DNA of 64,000 bases from Cymbidium sinense (GCA_021442155.1 CM038225.1:85262925-85326924), one strand, 5' to 3'; counted from the first letter of the stretch, positions 1 through 13,900 are shown. Made by a program: numbers and translations. The notes: generated by a model not told the origin, from the sequence alone.

Positions 1-541
1 AAATCTTTGGAGACATTAGTTGACTACTTTAATCGAGAGTGATCTTAAAAAATTCTATTTCCTAGGATATAATTAACTATGAAAGCTTGGTTCCATAGAG
101 AACTAAAGAAGCTGACTTAAAATAAAGCCTACTTTACTTCACCCATATAAAGTAAGGGAAAGATCTTTGTGTATACATAGACCCATCTACCTTTGGAGTC
201 TGTGGTGTTTTAATTTGGAGTCGTAGGGACACCACACAGATCTTAAGGGGCACTTATTAAAGTAATCAGGTGTGTCATTAAGGTATAATGTACTATCTCA
301 AAAGATAGAAACATTCTTCTACAATAGACTCAATCACCTAATAAGAACTCCTAAGGCAGATGGGTCTACATATACTAGAGATCTTTCCCTTACTTTATAT
401 AGATAGGTAAAATAGGGTTTATTTTATGTTGGGTTTTTTAGTTCCTTATGGAAGCAAGCATTCATAGTTAATTACATCATAAGAAATGAGAATTCCTTAA
501 GAATACTCGATTAAAGTAGATAATAAATGTCTCCAAAGATT
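1..541. repeat. R-family inverted repeat (hairpin)
   Basis: The sequence at about 1-200 is the reverse complement, with scattered mismatches, of about 340-541. The two arms enclose a loop of about 140 bp. Both arms carry the same landmarks: a 'ctccaaagattt' end, an 'actcgattaaagtag' stretch and a 'gatgggtc' stretch. The right arm together with the loop (about 205-541) matches 36,610-36,930 in the same orientation, and matches 22,690-22,990 and part of 7,040-7,195 in inverted orientation. I call this family R. The left arm may continue past the window edge. No coding potential is seen. Confidence 0.8.
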
Positions 542-2816
542 TCAAGGCTAAACTAGTTTATTATTAGAGATCAAATGGGAAGAGTTCAAATAGAAAGACT
601 TATTTATGGATTCTAAAGAAAAATAAGGAGGAAGCCCACATGATACTAAGAAGCCTAGTGAGTGCTTTAATCTACCCTATGGTGAGCTTTACATCTTTGA
701 AAGAGAGAAATTATTTTATTTAAGTCAGAATCTTATTAGAAAGCTAGGACTTATAACCCAATAACATAAGACTATAGGAATGCCTAAAAGGTGAGAACTT
801 ATACTCGTAGTAAGAGAAAAATAAGTGGCATTAGAAATTAATCTAGGGTGCTCTAGCACAAGCTAAGAGCTCGACCTAATTCTACTTGGGAAAAATGAGA
901 TATAATGGTCCACCTCCATAAGAGAGAGTGAACACATCCTAACTCTCTTGGACATACAACCGCTTGGAGTACATGATAGCTAACACCTCCTATGCTTTAA
1001 GACCATGTAGGTTGATCTTACATATATGAAAGATAGTAAGGCTATTATTTAATTTGAAAGGAACCAAAATACTAAACTCACTCCCTAAGAGACTAAATAA
1101 TACTTGGTATAGAAACATGACTCAGACTAATGTTAAAAATTTACAAGTTTTTGGATCATTTTGATACATTTATTTTAGACCAAAGTTTAGGGAAATTATG
1201 CTTAAATACATGATAAAATTGAGTTGTGGGCTAAATTCATGAGAAGAGGGGTTCTCCACTACAAGGACCACTCAAAGGTTAAGCTTGTCCCCTATCATGT
1301 AAGAGTGGAGATCTTCTCTATTCAAGAGTGAGACAATATGATATGCATGTTGTTATAGCATACAATCATTTAGCTAAGGGGTTTCCAAAATCTTTTATTA
1401 TCTTATTTGAATACTTAGGCTTTAGAGTGAGGTTATGAATTACAATAGAATTTAGTTATGAGTTATTTAATGAAAATAGAAAATTTAATTTTTTATCCTA
1501 AAGAGTCTACTGCATACAAGCCACACATCAAGTCATCACATTTTAAGAAAATTATAAAAAACATTCCATTTCTATTGCATAATCTAAACACAACAATCAA
1601 ACATTTGAATTTCGTAAAAGAATAAAAGGCCGATGTGGCCAGGTACCATCATTCACCCTGAAAAAGAGAAAGAGTTGGGTAGCCGAGCTCTATTATTATA
1701 CAACTCAGATTACAATTAAATTTTACAAATGAAATGAATGCTATGGGGGTCTTCAATTCTTATTCTTCTTTCCTTTTTGGATTTGAATACTCCAAGCTTC
1801 ACAGGGCTTCCCAAGTCTACTAATCCTAATCCTATTACAAAAATTACATATTCATGAAAAATAATGAAATCCAACTAACACCTGCAAAATAAATGTTAGC
1901 TAAACAAATATACAAGTCAGAAAGTTATATTTGATATATTTGGACTTAGCACCCCACACCTGGGTAACCAAGCCCACTTGCCCTAATTGGATTATGCTTA
2001 GGGGGCATAAGCATCACGTGCAAGTAAAGGCATTTATATTCATTTATCATTTATTATGGCATCCCCTTAAGCACAATCCCCTATATAAGATATCATTAAA
2101 AAAATAATGACTTAACATCCAGTCTATGCACAAACATTTCTAACATCTAGCCTAAAAATATTAAATCATAAAACAAAATATATTTCCATGACATAAACGA
2201 GCCTAACTTAATACTAGGATCGGTGACTTAGTATTCTAATGTGTGTGGTAAGGCTTAGTGTGGTATGTCTTGGTTGAGCTTTGGAATTATGATTGTCTAA
2301 AGTCTTAGGACTATTTAGATTACTCATTAAGGATGATTTCACTCTAAGTCTTTTAGTAGTTTGATTGGATTTTAACTTGTATGTTTTCATTTTGATCAAT
2401 ACTTACTTAACATCTAATTATTATAAAGAGAAGAAAGAGGTTTAACTCATTCATCCCTAACTTATGTTGTTTTCTAAAGATAGATTATTATGGCTTTAGT
2501 TCACTTAATGAATCACATAAAAATTTGATTTAGCCTAAGTTTAGGTTAGCCTTAACAAATCTTATTCAAACATGAAAGACATCTTAGGACTAATGAAATT
2601 AAGTTAAGATCACATCAGTAATACTCCACTACTTCTTTTTATTATTGATAATATTCACACTCTTTGATTTCCAATTTATTTAATATTTGATTTAATACAT
2701 ATATACATGCAATATACCCATATTTTAGACACTTAATGAATGTTAATGCATGAATTTGATAGAAAAGGGGAGATTTCATCTCATAGCTAAGCATACATAA
2801 TATATATTATAAATTT

Positions 2817-3162
2817 AAGCAAGTACGTGCCATTTTTAAAGTAGGGAAGTGAGATTATCTAGGACCTCCATAGGGCTACTTAAAGCCTCGTGTTCCCGGG
2901 CTATATACTTGCCAATTTAAATATACATAAGCATATAAATAAAATCATGCAAAAGTTATGTATGAGAATTCTTTATTTATGTAAAGTTTAATGGCATAAA
3001 AAAAGAGATTTTACTTTATATTACAGCATATGCATACACATAAATTAAATTAAACAAGTACGTGCCATTGTTAAACTAGGGAAGTGAGATTATCTAAGAC
3101 CTCCTTGGGGCTACCTAAAGCCTCGTGTTCCCGGGATGTCCAGACAATATACTTGCTAATTC
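2817..3162. repeat. Two copies of a ~100-bp LTR module
   Basis: Two related blocks, 2,817-2,920 and 3,053-3,162, share the order 'acgtgccatt', 'gggaagtgagattatct', 'gacctcc', 'gggctac', 'aaagcctcgtgttcccggg'. They stand out from the diverged AT-rich surroundings. The same module occurs three times in copy 2 (39,247-39,352, 39,522-39,628, 39,775-39,868) and once, inverted, at 48,326-48,430. Confidence 0.85.
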
Positions 3163-5519
3163 AAATACATATAAACGTAAGCATCATATATAAAAGTAAT
3201 ACAATCCATTGCCATCTTTAACTTACAACCAAATGGACATTTCATTGAGTGTTTGCAATGAGCATTGATTTAAATTTCAACCCATTTGATTCATAATTAA
3301 CTTATAATTTTAAAATAATTTAAGATTTATTAGTGATAATAGTCACACCATATAATAGTATTTATCCAACTCATGCAATTTGAATGCAATCATATTCTTT
3401 TTAATTTTCTTTTAAAATATGTATACATGACCCAAGTGGGATACACATTTATGATAATTGAAAGAAAGTAATTGAATATCACTACACAACATACTTGATT
3501 TCATTAAATTCTAAGGATAATCAAATTAAATAAGCATTTCTTAAAACTAGCCAAAGCTTCTTTAAGATTTAATTTTAAAGTTCAAGTTATTAAGAACCTA
3601 AAGAGGAGATATGATACTTAGGCTTCACTCCATTCCGTGTTGGTTATTTGATATTGTTTAAGGAGAGAAATTAAATATGTTTAATGAATTCACTAGGTTC
3701 AATCTATTAATTACATCAATTTGGTTACCCTTCCCAAGCTTCTTTAATTTATTTAACCACTTAATCATGAGCCTTCAATGATATGCTTTGGGAAAATAAA
3801 ATTAGCAATGCACTTAAAATAACCTAATGCAATTAATCTCATGTTTAAGAGTTAATTAAGTTAAAGAAGGAAAATATTTAAGCTAAATACTCTTATGATT
3901 TCTCCACACCAATACGGAAATCATAATTTCTTTAATGACTTTATGTTATTAAATACATAAAGGGATTAATGGGTTAGCGCTTGAATTATTTAAATTGATT
4001 TTATTTGAATCTAATTATTAATTTTCTTAATTTATCCCTAACTACAAAACATATTAATTAGATTCATTAAGGGAATACATTTAAAATTAACTAAGAGATG
4101 GGGGTCTTAATTTGTTCTCATGTTATCCTTACTACTTTCATTGGTTAATTATCTCTAATTACTTAATTTTACTATTCATTAATCTTAATAATTATTAAAT
4201 CACTTAAAATGTGTAATAAAGATAAAAATTTGGGATTTTCAAATTACATGGCAAATACTTCTAGAAAATATGAGAGAGGACATCCCATAGAATCAATATG
4301 TTAAATTTGAAATTAATTAGCCAAGTAATTTGACCTTAATTAAGGCCTAAGATTCAAACCTTAATTAAGCACTCTTCATTAGATATTAATTGGGGATTTT
4401 GTTTTTATTAAATTCTCCTATATTTAAGCTTTAAAAAATGGATTTATTTGCATTTTTTGGATTTTTTTTTTACAATTAGTTATACTTTTTTAAAGTTCTG
4501 GCTACTTAAATTACATTTTTAAATCTAATTAATTATTTTAAGCCATGGCACCATGGTATTGGCTATTTAAAACATTCGATATGGCTACTAACTCAGCGGT
4601 GGCAGATGCGGTTTTGTCCCGACCATCCAATCTTGGATCGGATGGTCGAGATTAATCCCGTGATCAAGGAAGAAATCTAGGGAGATCCTAAGGTGAAAAT
4701 TGCATGAAAATACAATTCATTTCAAAAAAGACTAACACCTATAGGGAAAAACTACAATTGGTAGATTTTTACTTCACTGAATCTAAAGACTAGTAGTTAG
4801 TCGATAGAGGTAGCTTCATCTTGAAGAGACGAAGCTCTATTGAGAAGATGTCGACCTGGCTCCTTGCCGATTGGTTTGTGAATAAAAAATAGTTGTGGAA
4901 GTCACTTGAGTTGGTCTAGGGACACCTTCTGGTGGTCGAATCAATTTATTTTTGGTCGCCGGAGTGTGGTAAAGGTGTGGGAAAAGTTAATTTGACATTG
5001 GTGAGAGTTTGGTGAGTTTGGACTAATGAAGCTCTTGCACATGAAGGAAGCTTGGTTTCACCGATGATGGGGTGCATGGGGAGCTCGGGGAGGAATCAAA
5101 GGAAGGTATGTGTTGAGTTTGAATCGATGGAGATGAGTATACTCTCCTCCCCACTTGAACAAAGGGATTTGGCTCACCTTTGATAGCTCACGAGTTGGTG
5201 GTGGTGGAGGTAGTGGAGCCGAGGTAGATGTGTGTGAGAGGTGAGAGTAAGGCTACAATGGAGTGTACACTCCTTAGGTGGACCAATGGGTGAGCAACCC
5301 TCTTGGTCAAGGCTAACCAACAACCTTAGGTTAGATTGGTTCAGTGGTCTTTTGTCCAAGAAAGGCCAAAGGAGGTATCCAAGGGGTGGGGAGTTGGAGA
5401 ACCCTTCTAAATGGGGATTTTGCCCCATTTGTAGGGCTTGGTCAATGGGTTTGACCCAACCCAGATTCACCATGGGTTGGACTCACTTGGGCAGGCCCAT
5501 GGTGACCCAAGGATGAGTC

Positions 5520-6800
5520 ATGCCAAGTTTGGTTGGGTTTGGACTTGGTCTGATTGGGTTTAGCTCAATTTGACTCATGTAGGTCAAATGTGTCATGTTG
5601 GGCAAAGTTGACCATTTTGACCAAATTAGGTCAAAGAGGGGGCTTGGTTAAATTTAATTGATCATTTGGAATGAATTAGTGCAATTGGTTTGATTCAATT
5701 TGGACTAGATTTGGATTTGGTTCATATGATTCAATTTGAGCCAAATGAGTCGTGTTGACCAATTTAACCAAATTGGCCAAATTAGCTTGTGCATGGGTTA
5801 GGTCTATGTTCAATTGATCATTTTTGATTGATTGGAAGAGTTGATTTGAATTGATTTGGATTATGGAGTGATTTAATTCAATTTGTCCCTTTAGGTCAAA
5901 TTAGGCTAAGTAGGCCAATTGGATTGGGTTGACCAAATTGGGTCCAATTAAAGGTTGGATCATGTTTAATATTCAATTGGTGATTGATGAGAAGCATTGG
6001 TTTCAATTAATTTGGTTTAGGATTTGATTTGGCCCAATTTGGCCCTTTAGGTCAAATTGGGTCAACTTGGGTCAAGAGGTCAAATTAGCTTGCTAGGTTC
6101 AATTGGCTTCAGCGGTGATTGAGTTATGTTCAATATTCAAATTATGATTATGGTAGTCATTGATTATAATAATTTTGCTTAGAACATAATTTGGTCCAAT
6201 TTGGTCCCTTCTTTTGGGTTAACTTGAGTTAAGGGGGCCAAATTAGCTTGGTTTGGTTCAATTGATTGTAGTGGAGTGTTCAATAATGACCTACAATAAG
6301 CAATAAAGAGATTAAATAGCTTGATTTGATTTAATGGGGATTTAATTGAATTTTGGTCTAATTGGACCTTTTAGGTCACCTTAGGTTAAGTTGGTCAGGT
6401 CAATTTAGACCAATTGAGGCTATGAATGGTTGGAACATATTCAATGATGAATTTGAAGTTGATTGGTAGCGTTGGCTGCAATTGATTTGGGTTCGATTGG
6501 GTTTTGACTCATTTGAATCCTTTAGGTCAAATGAGTCAACTTGAGTTAATTGACTCTAATCAATTTATTTTGCTTAATTGCAAGTGTGGGAGTGGTTTGA
6601 AATGATCTATTGAGTAGTTAGAATAATTAAGAGAATTCAATTGAGTTTGGTTTGCTTGGGTTGGTTTAAATAGAATAGGATTGAAGTGGGTTAGCTTGAG
6701 TTAAGGTTGAAATTAATTTGGCTTGGAGCTTGGATTGGGAATCAAATTCAATCATGGCCAATTGATGAGTTGAGATTGGGGCTTCAATCATTTGGTTTAG
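5520..6800. repeat. Degenerate ~155-bp tandem array in LTR copy 1
   Basis: The whole stretch is built from 'aggtcaaattgg', 'gttgacc' and 'caattg' words. The anchor 'ttaggtcaa' or a close variant recurs at about 5,581, 5,738, 5,893, 6,049, 6,213, 6,373 and 6,524, a spacing of 151-164 bp. Equivalent arrays with the same spacing occupy 42,480-43,650 and 50,600-51,750. The arrays carry no ORF. Confidence 0.8.
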
Positions 6801-7039
6801 GTTCAAATAAATTGGTGGGTATGAGTGTTAGTTTAGGCTTTCAGGTAGGTGAAGCCTACTTGTTCTAAGATAAGCTCTAGGCTTAAGGTTATGCCCTACT
6901 AGTCTTTAAGCTTGGGTTTAGTGTTCCCTTAATCACTAGAAATGTCCTAGTACTAAGGAAACCTATGTGTCTAGAAGAATCATAGACCTAGGGTCGGAAT
7001 GAACAATCCTCACTCCAAAAGTAAGGTCAACAAAGTCCT

Positions 7040-7195
7040 TATTAGATGATTAAATCCATTATAAGGTGTTGTTTTATCTTTCAAGATAATACATCATTCC
7101 TTAGATGTCATACTTGATCATTTCAATAAATACCCATAAGATCTATGTGGTGTCCCTAATGACACATCAAAATAAAAACACCATATAAGGTTAGT
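7040..7195. repeat. Inverted partial R repeat
   Basis: The stretch from 'tccttattagatgatt' to 'atgtggtgtccc' is the reverse complement of 208-350. It begins right after the 'ggtcaacaaa' end of LTR-like copy 1. Copy 1 is therefore bordered by R at its left end and inverted R at its right end. Confidence 0.75.
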
Positions 7196-7199
7196 CTAG

Positions 7200-8750
7200 T
7201 CTAATTCTTTTCTGAAGATAGGTATAGGCATTATACCTATGGGACCAACATATTTTGTATGTCTAATTTGGCTTAGGCCCATGGGTAATTTGACCAAGTA
7301 AAATTTGAAAGATGTATGGGGTGTTAAGAGGAATGCATTCTCTTAATTAGGCTAATTAATTTAATGTGTAAAGCCACATTAGCCAAATTGAGTACATTTG
7401 GACAAATATGATCAAATTGATTCTTTTGATTTTAATAATGAACCACCCAAGGTGACCATTTGACTAATTTATGTCATGGACATAGCCCTTGGATACTTAT
7501 GAAGGTTCATTATTAGTTCTATTAGATATAGATTTATGTTAGTCCAAAGTTGACTCGGGCTTACTTGGGTTTGACTTTTTGGTCCCTAGTCAACTAGGTA
7601 CATAATCATATATATTGATGGTCAAAAAGCTTATCAAAATGCTTCAATATTAAAATTGGATTCAATGATCCACTGGGTTGATTAGGGTATCTACTTACCT
7701 TAGGAATGGATATTAGGTGAAGGTAGATGGGTGCCTTGAATCAACCATGGGTCCCAAATTGATTTTGAGAATGATCAAGCTAATCTTTAGAGTCTCATGG
7801 ATAATTGCGCAAGCAATTGAGCCAATGAGATGGATAGCTTGATTAAATTCAACATTTACAACTACTAAAGAATGGTTGAATTCGGTTAATGAAAGAAGTC
7901 TATCATAGGGTTGACTAGAGTCTGACTTATAGTGTGAGAAAGACTAGCGACTAACCCTCCTATATGGGCTCCTCCTAAGGCTTCTTAAGGTAAAACAATA
8001 AGGCTAATTAGGTGGGGGTAGTGAAGGAGAATATAAAACTAGTCCCTATTTATATTTTTATGTAAACATATTTTCTTATGGTCAATCTCCAAGATAGACA
8101 TGTAGCTCTTTAGCCTAGGTTTTCACTTTTTTCTTTGATAGAGGTCATTGAATCTTTCCCTAAACATCCTTATTTTTTTTATGTGTTTGCTAAAGTTGAT
8201 GATGAATTCTCAATTTGAAATGTAACTTTAGTAGCATGAACTAGTTGATGATACCAAATTTAAAACCTAAAATTAATTATCAGATCACCATTCTTGATAT
8301 ACATTATATTAGTGTTATTCACTATAAAGATAAATGGTAAATTAGCTATCCAAATAGTTCAAACCTTACTACCAAGTATGCCCACAAGAAGATATTCAAG
8401 AAGAACCATCCAACAAACCATGTGACTCAATCCGATAAATTGAATCAGAAATAATGTACACCTAGAATTGAAGTCTCTTTATATAAGACCAACTATAGAG
8501 GTACAATGACTTAGTGTGGTTAGACTTATGAATCACTTTAGAAAACCCTTTTGTAGTACTTCCTGTGTACATAAATCAGAGCAAGCAAGGGGCGTATCCT
8601 AATCTTGTGGATGTGTGTGCCCTCATGACCATAATATGGTATTTATTGATGACTCATATAAGAGCATACATGATGTCAAAATACACCCTATAGGTTAAGT
8701 TATATACTATTGGAAATTATATATTAGATCTTCCTTAGGTTTGGGTGACC
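7200..8750. other. No gene seen
   Basis: This is unassigned AT-rich sequence without a long ORF. It continues in the same 'ggttgac/aattgg' style as the neighbouring LTR-like unit until about 7,900, then becomes ordinary diverged non-coding DNA. No boundaries of a mobile element could be placed. Confidence 0.5.
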
Positions 8751-10900
8751 TAGACCCTATCTTAAGACCAATTCTTGAAAGGTGAAGTTACAAATCATGA
8801 TGGGACATTATAGTAACCTCTTTGTTGGGTTTTGAAGACCAATGCCCAATCCTAAATCCGATTAGAAAACAAAGTTACCCACTATCAAAGATATCTTGAT
8901 AACTTCATTTAATTTAAATGATGGTGGATGTAGATAAATTTTGATGACCTAGACTCAATCACATAACCCAACTATACATATGATGTTACAAACTATAGAG
9001 GAATATTGTAATAACTTCATTCAACATGATTAATGATTTATTTGAGGAAGCTATAACGATATGAATATGCAATGGTGGAATTTTTTTGCAAAAGATGTTG
9101 CCTAAGAAACTGTGGTGGAGATTACAATTTTTTATTTTTAAAAAGTAAAATCATAGCTTTTTAACAACCACCGCACTCTATAATGTTAGGTTAAATAATG
9201 TAGCTTCTCTACCATAGATTTTTCAAAATACAACTAAAGCGTAGTTTTCAAATGCTATTAGTGGTGTGGTTCAAACAGCACCATAGGCAAAAATCCTCCT
9301 CAAACGTGGCTTAAATATGAAAAGGGTTAATCCAGACCCAATCCTAATACAAATTGAAAAATAAAGTTACCCATTGTCAAGGATGTTATGGTAACTTCAT
9401 TTAATTTAAGAGAATTTTGGTGACCTAGACTATGTCATATAACCCAACAAGAAGAATTAAGTAAGATTATACACCACCAAGGATTTTACAATGATGCTAT
9501 CCAACTCAATTTTATGTTACTTCTCAACTTAGGGAAGGAGAAGAGAAATGAAGGGTTAGATAATGAACCTTAAATGATAATGATGTCAAAGGAAATCTTT
9601 TTAAAAGAAAATCAAGAAGGGAACCTCTTTGACTGCTTTCAATTTCTATAGCAGAGATGACCAACATAATGTATAAAATAATTAATTTGAGGATTCATAT
9701 GTGTTTGAAGATTCTTCTGCAAATGTAGAGAAGAATCTAGTATTTTAATGAGTTCTCATGTTGGGACAAATTTTAATGAAGAACAACGTTTACAATAAGG
9801 AAAGTTGAATGCCATCAAAGATTTTATAACATGTTTTAAAGATGGGATGTGTTTTGATAAATTAGACTTCACCCTTGAGGCTTAAATAGAATATTTTAGA
9901 TAAAGTTAATCACCATCAAGGATTATATAACAACCCTTATTTGAAGGTGGGATTATTTTTTGATGTCTAGAATCACCTTTGAAAAGAAATCAAGATGAAA
10001 TAAGGTTGAATATCATAATAAACTTTATAAGAACTTTTCTTTGAATGTTGGTGAGCTATGATGAACTAGACTCATCTTTGAGAACAAACTAGATTGAACT
10101 TTGACTATCATTGAAGGTGTTGTAGTTTGAATAAATTTTGTTAACCCACTTAAATCTAAACATAAATCAGGTTCTTTCTTCTACCAAAGATTTGAGAGTC
10201 TTTGCTTAAATAAGTTCTCTTTGTAGATAATACCAAAGGCTCCCAAAACAAAATTAATTTAAGCTTTCTTCAAAAGATATTTTAATATTATGACCAAGTA
10301 TCAAATTTTGTTTAAAGCAATAAGAAAATATAACTAAAAAATAGATAATAGGTTATATGGCTATGATTCATTAATTGAAATGCCTCCTCATTTAGAGGGT
10401 CAAAAGATATAGCCAAGATTTATTCTTAAGATTAATAAAGATTCCATACCTACTAAGCTTTTGTCCATAATAGAATAATTTTAACATTTGTTAAGCTAGA
10501 ACCAATCCTAGGCTTAAATTAGGTTAAGGTTGCTCACCATAAAGGATTTTATAGTAACTTTAAGAAAATTGAATTATATCAAGTTTTTAGACTCAACAAA
10601 AGAAATTCAAACTAAATTAGTTTTTTTTTTTATTTTTTGATCATGGTCTTAGATTTAATCTCTAATGCTGATAATGGTTGAGAGAATCTAATATCAAAGA
10701 TGATACTATTTTTGTCACATTGAAAACTTATCTTGCTAAAAATTTATTAGCTTTTCAAAGATTCCTAAAAGAAGCCTTTTCAAAGGCTAATATATTCATG
10801 GTTGGATGAGTTTATTCATAGTTATTTTCAAGTTAAAGTTATCACTATCAAGAATATTATATCTAGCCTTTAAAAAATTCATTCAACAATAAATATATAT
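8750..10900. repeat. Highly diverged tandem field, spacing ~100 bp
   Basis: A phrase of the form 'gtta(c)c..accatcaaggattttatagtaacttcatttaa', often followed by 'ttgatgacctagactc', recurs at about 8,786, 8,874, 8,985, 9,366, 9,465, 9,804, 9,905, 10,005, 10,098, 10,529 and 10,838. Neighbouring copies lie 88-111 bp apart, and most larger gaps are close to multiples of 100 bp. Around 9,060-9,300 the pattern is interrupted by unrelated sequence containing a palindrome of about 65 bp. There is no ORF. It looks like an old array eroded by mutation and insertions, possibly the untranslated part of a retroelement. Confidence 0.6.
9110..9175. repeat. Short palindrome, possible MITE remnant
   Basis: The sequence starts with 'tgtggtgg', ends with 'ccaccgca', and its AT-rich middle is imperfectly self-complementary, so it could fold into a single hairpin. 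It interrupts the ~100-bp tandem field. No target-site duplication was established. Confidence 0.35.
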
Positions 10901-13900
10901 CATGACATTTATCAAAAAATTTGTTATAGAATATTTACTGAAAGATTTTCACATTAGAAATTCCTTATTAAAAATATTTAGAAACTTATTTCAGTCATCA
11001 TAAGTGATTGAATCTATTTTTTTATCAAAGTTTAAATGATCCGGACCCCAGACTATTAGTCAAGCTAAGCTTAGTATTTGAATAAAAGATGGAGTTGAAT
11101 TTAGCGTGATTAATAATAAAGTTTTGAATGTATTTAACACTAAGTATAAGTTAGTATAAGCATACTCTAAATTTTTATTCATTGAGGTCCAATCTTGAAG
11201 TTTAAGTTGATCTGGTCAAGAGAGAAATTAAGTCTCTCTTTCTCAAGCAAATTAAATCTTATGATTGAGGGGACATTTACTATAACATAAAATTTTTGTT
11301 CTTCTTAAAATGATTTTAATTAAGAAGATTGAAATTACATGATAAAGGGGATGTTTACCAGAACATATATTATCCTTCTTATTATAGATTCTATTTGGAT
11401 AATAAAATTATATGCATTAATGATTTGAACCCAATCCTATAGATTGGATCAACATGAAATGTTTTGCAAATATGGGTGTGCATAAGAAATTTGCTTTTCA
11501 AAAAAAAAATTATGACTTTATCAATCTAAATATATGTGATTGTCAACATGTCAAAAGGAGACTAATATTCACAATGCATCAAAATGTCCTTAATTAGGAA
11601 TTCTTAACTATTAAATCTAAACTAGTTAAGCAAGCTAATAAGACAATGTTGTAAGGTTAACTTTAATTCTATAATATCTATCAAAATATCTCTAATTTAT
11701 AGGAGCATTATATGATAGCAATTTATCATCCAAAAAGACAAGATCTTTTTCAATAACTCCTCAAATACAAATGTACTTTGTAATGGAATTAATTATTGAT
11801 GTTTTTGAAAAAGAAATCAATTCATGCATTAAAACAGTCAATCCTAATAGCATAGAATTATATATTTTAGATGCGAGCTACCTAAAGTATGAAAAGAATG
11901 TTTTTCAAGTATGAGTATTGAAAATAGGCTTTTATATAGTACATATTATCAAAGTATTGAATTTAGTAATGGAATGGAATAAACTAAAGTCCAACTCAAA
12001 GATGCATCAAACTAGAGGTAGAAATTTGACATTTTCAAATCTCTTTACACAGTTTATAAGTATCATATAAGACATGTATTCATAATGATTAGCTTAAATT
12101 ATAATAATCATAATTAAGCATTTTAATGGATAATGATGAAAGTGGATTTTGATCCTCTCAACTTTAAAAATCTGATGATTTAAGGGAAACCTATTGGGAT
12201 TAATTAAGTGATATATTAAGTTGTGCAAACTTTTATATATAAACACATCCTTTTCTTCCTATTTTTACTCTCTCTTTTTTCTTTCTTAGCTTTTGTTCTC
12301 TTTTGTTTCCTATTTTCTTCTTCTTTTTTATATTTTTTATAATTATTAACATAATTGTCAAATGTACTTTTGATATGTCAAGAAGCCTACAACAAGTCTT
12401 CTAAAAATTTTATTTGGAGAAGCTTCTCTTAAAATTTGATAGTGCCCCAATTGTACGAGCATCCTCCATATCTAAGAGAGGTCTCTCTAATAAACATCAT
12501 GACCTAAAATGAAAATGGTAGAAGAATGGAGCTAAGACTTTGATTAAAGGATTATAAAATAAGCTTATTATTTGAAATTAAGCTTATAAGATACCTAATC
12601 ACAAGGAGATTGAAAGGTATCATTTCTTCTATTTGACTTGGACTTTTTTAGTAACATCAAGGGTTTATCCAATACTATTGGGATGAATGAGTGGTAGAAG
12701 ATAAATTATCGTATCCACAAGTTACCTCTAATAAAAGCCATAAGTTAATACAACTAAGATGAATGAATGTGAAATTAACTTAAATGACTAGATTGATCTC
12801 TTGATAAAAGTCTACATTAAGTAAAGATTAATGATATGAAAAAAGGTGATGATTGGAATTACAAACTAGATAACAAAGAGTGTTTGATGCTTAAGGCATC
12901 AATTATTTAGGATGCTGAAGAAATCAAGATTTGTTCACCAATTGACTATGAAAATAATAATTATAGTATCATAAGAGATCATTTCTGTATATGACCATCA
13001 AGTCAATTTTAGAATGTGTTCTAATTGGATGTATAAAATATATCATATCAAGATTATGGAGTAATTATGAATAGCTTGATGAGTTGTCTAAATGAATTGG
13101 CATACTTTAAGGTAAGGTAATTTACCTAAAGAAAGCTATAGAGGTTCTATTCTACAAAATTCAATAGACATTATAGATAATTTTCACTTTGAATTAAGCA
13201 ATCATTATATCCATCAAAATTTTGAGTTTTTGATTATATGATTATTTAAGTTCATAAGATTTGATAAATGAAATAAGAGATTTCTAAAATATATTTCTTG
13301 GGATATGGGATTGATCCATAATCTTGAAGATTATATCATTTTTTTTCTTTTTGAAGACTCGCCTTGCCAAGGCACCATTGCAACCTTGATTTGCATCTCA
13401 ACCATGGATTTGATAATCTAATAAAGATACATCGTATGGTATTATTGAAGACATAGTGAATACTCCTACTAAAATTACAAGAAATCAACTACAACTTGTA
13501 TTGATAAACATAAATTGACTGAGTAAAAATAGTCTGAGGTACAAAGCAAATATCATTCTATAATACAAGACTAAGTAACATAGAAAAGAGTTGATAACTT
13601 ATCTACAACATCAAGATGACCATAGTAGTGGCCATGTATCAAACATTTTCTTGGGATAAAGGTATATTTGTGTTTATCATGTTCAATGGAAAACACTTAT
13701 TAGTCTTTCTAGGGTTAGATATATCCCTTAAGTCTTCCTTTTGAACATTTTATAAAGAATATCATGAAGTATGCATTAAAAAGAATCGTATCTCTAGGTC
13801 TTTATCTTTTTCCCAATCATTATGACATGGGTAATAATATGATTTTCAGAATCATCTATATCAAATCACCCCATGCATTATAATCTCCATCAAGCATAGT

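Larger units (their letters stand above)
205..7200 (-). mobile_element. LTR-like non-coding unit, copy 1 of the Tat family
   Basis: This stretch is collinear, with diverged sequence, with 36,610-44,330. Shared landmarks in order are R (205-541), a segment near 840-1,050 with 'gcacaagcta', a 'cagg..ccaccat' segment near 1,630-1,700, the repeated module at 2,817-3,162, a 'ggatcggatggtcgagatta' segment near 4,630, the 155-bp repeats at 5,520-6,800, and an end with 'ctccaaaag..aggtcaacaaa' near 7,010-7,034. The related unit at 44,330 directly follows Tat 3' sequences on the minus strand, so I read this copy as a minus-oriented LTR or LTR-derived block. On that strand its proposed 5' end reads TGTTGACC, a plausible LTR start. 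No tRNA primer site or clear polypurine tract was found next to it, so the LTR call is inference. It has no credible ORF. Confidence 0.6.

Noticed and set aside
5174..5516. Overlapping ORFs on both strands (99 and 91 codons)
   Set aside because: They lie inside LTR-like copy 1, are not conserved at the equivalent place in copy 2 (about 42,100-42,400), and show no domain.
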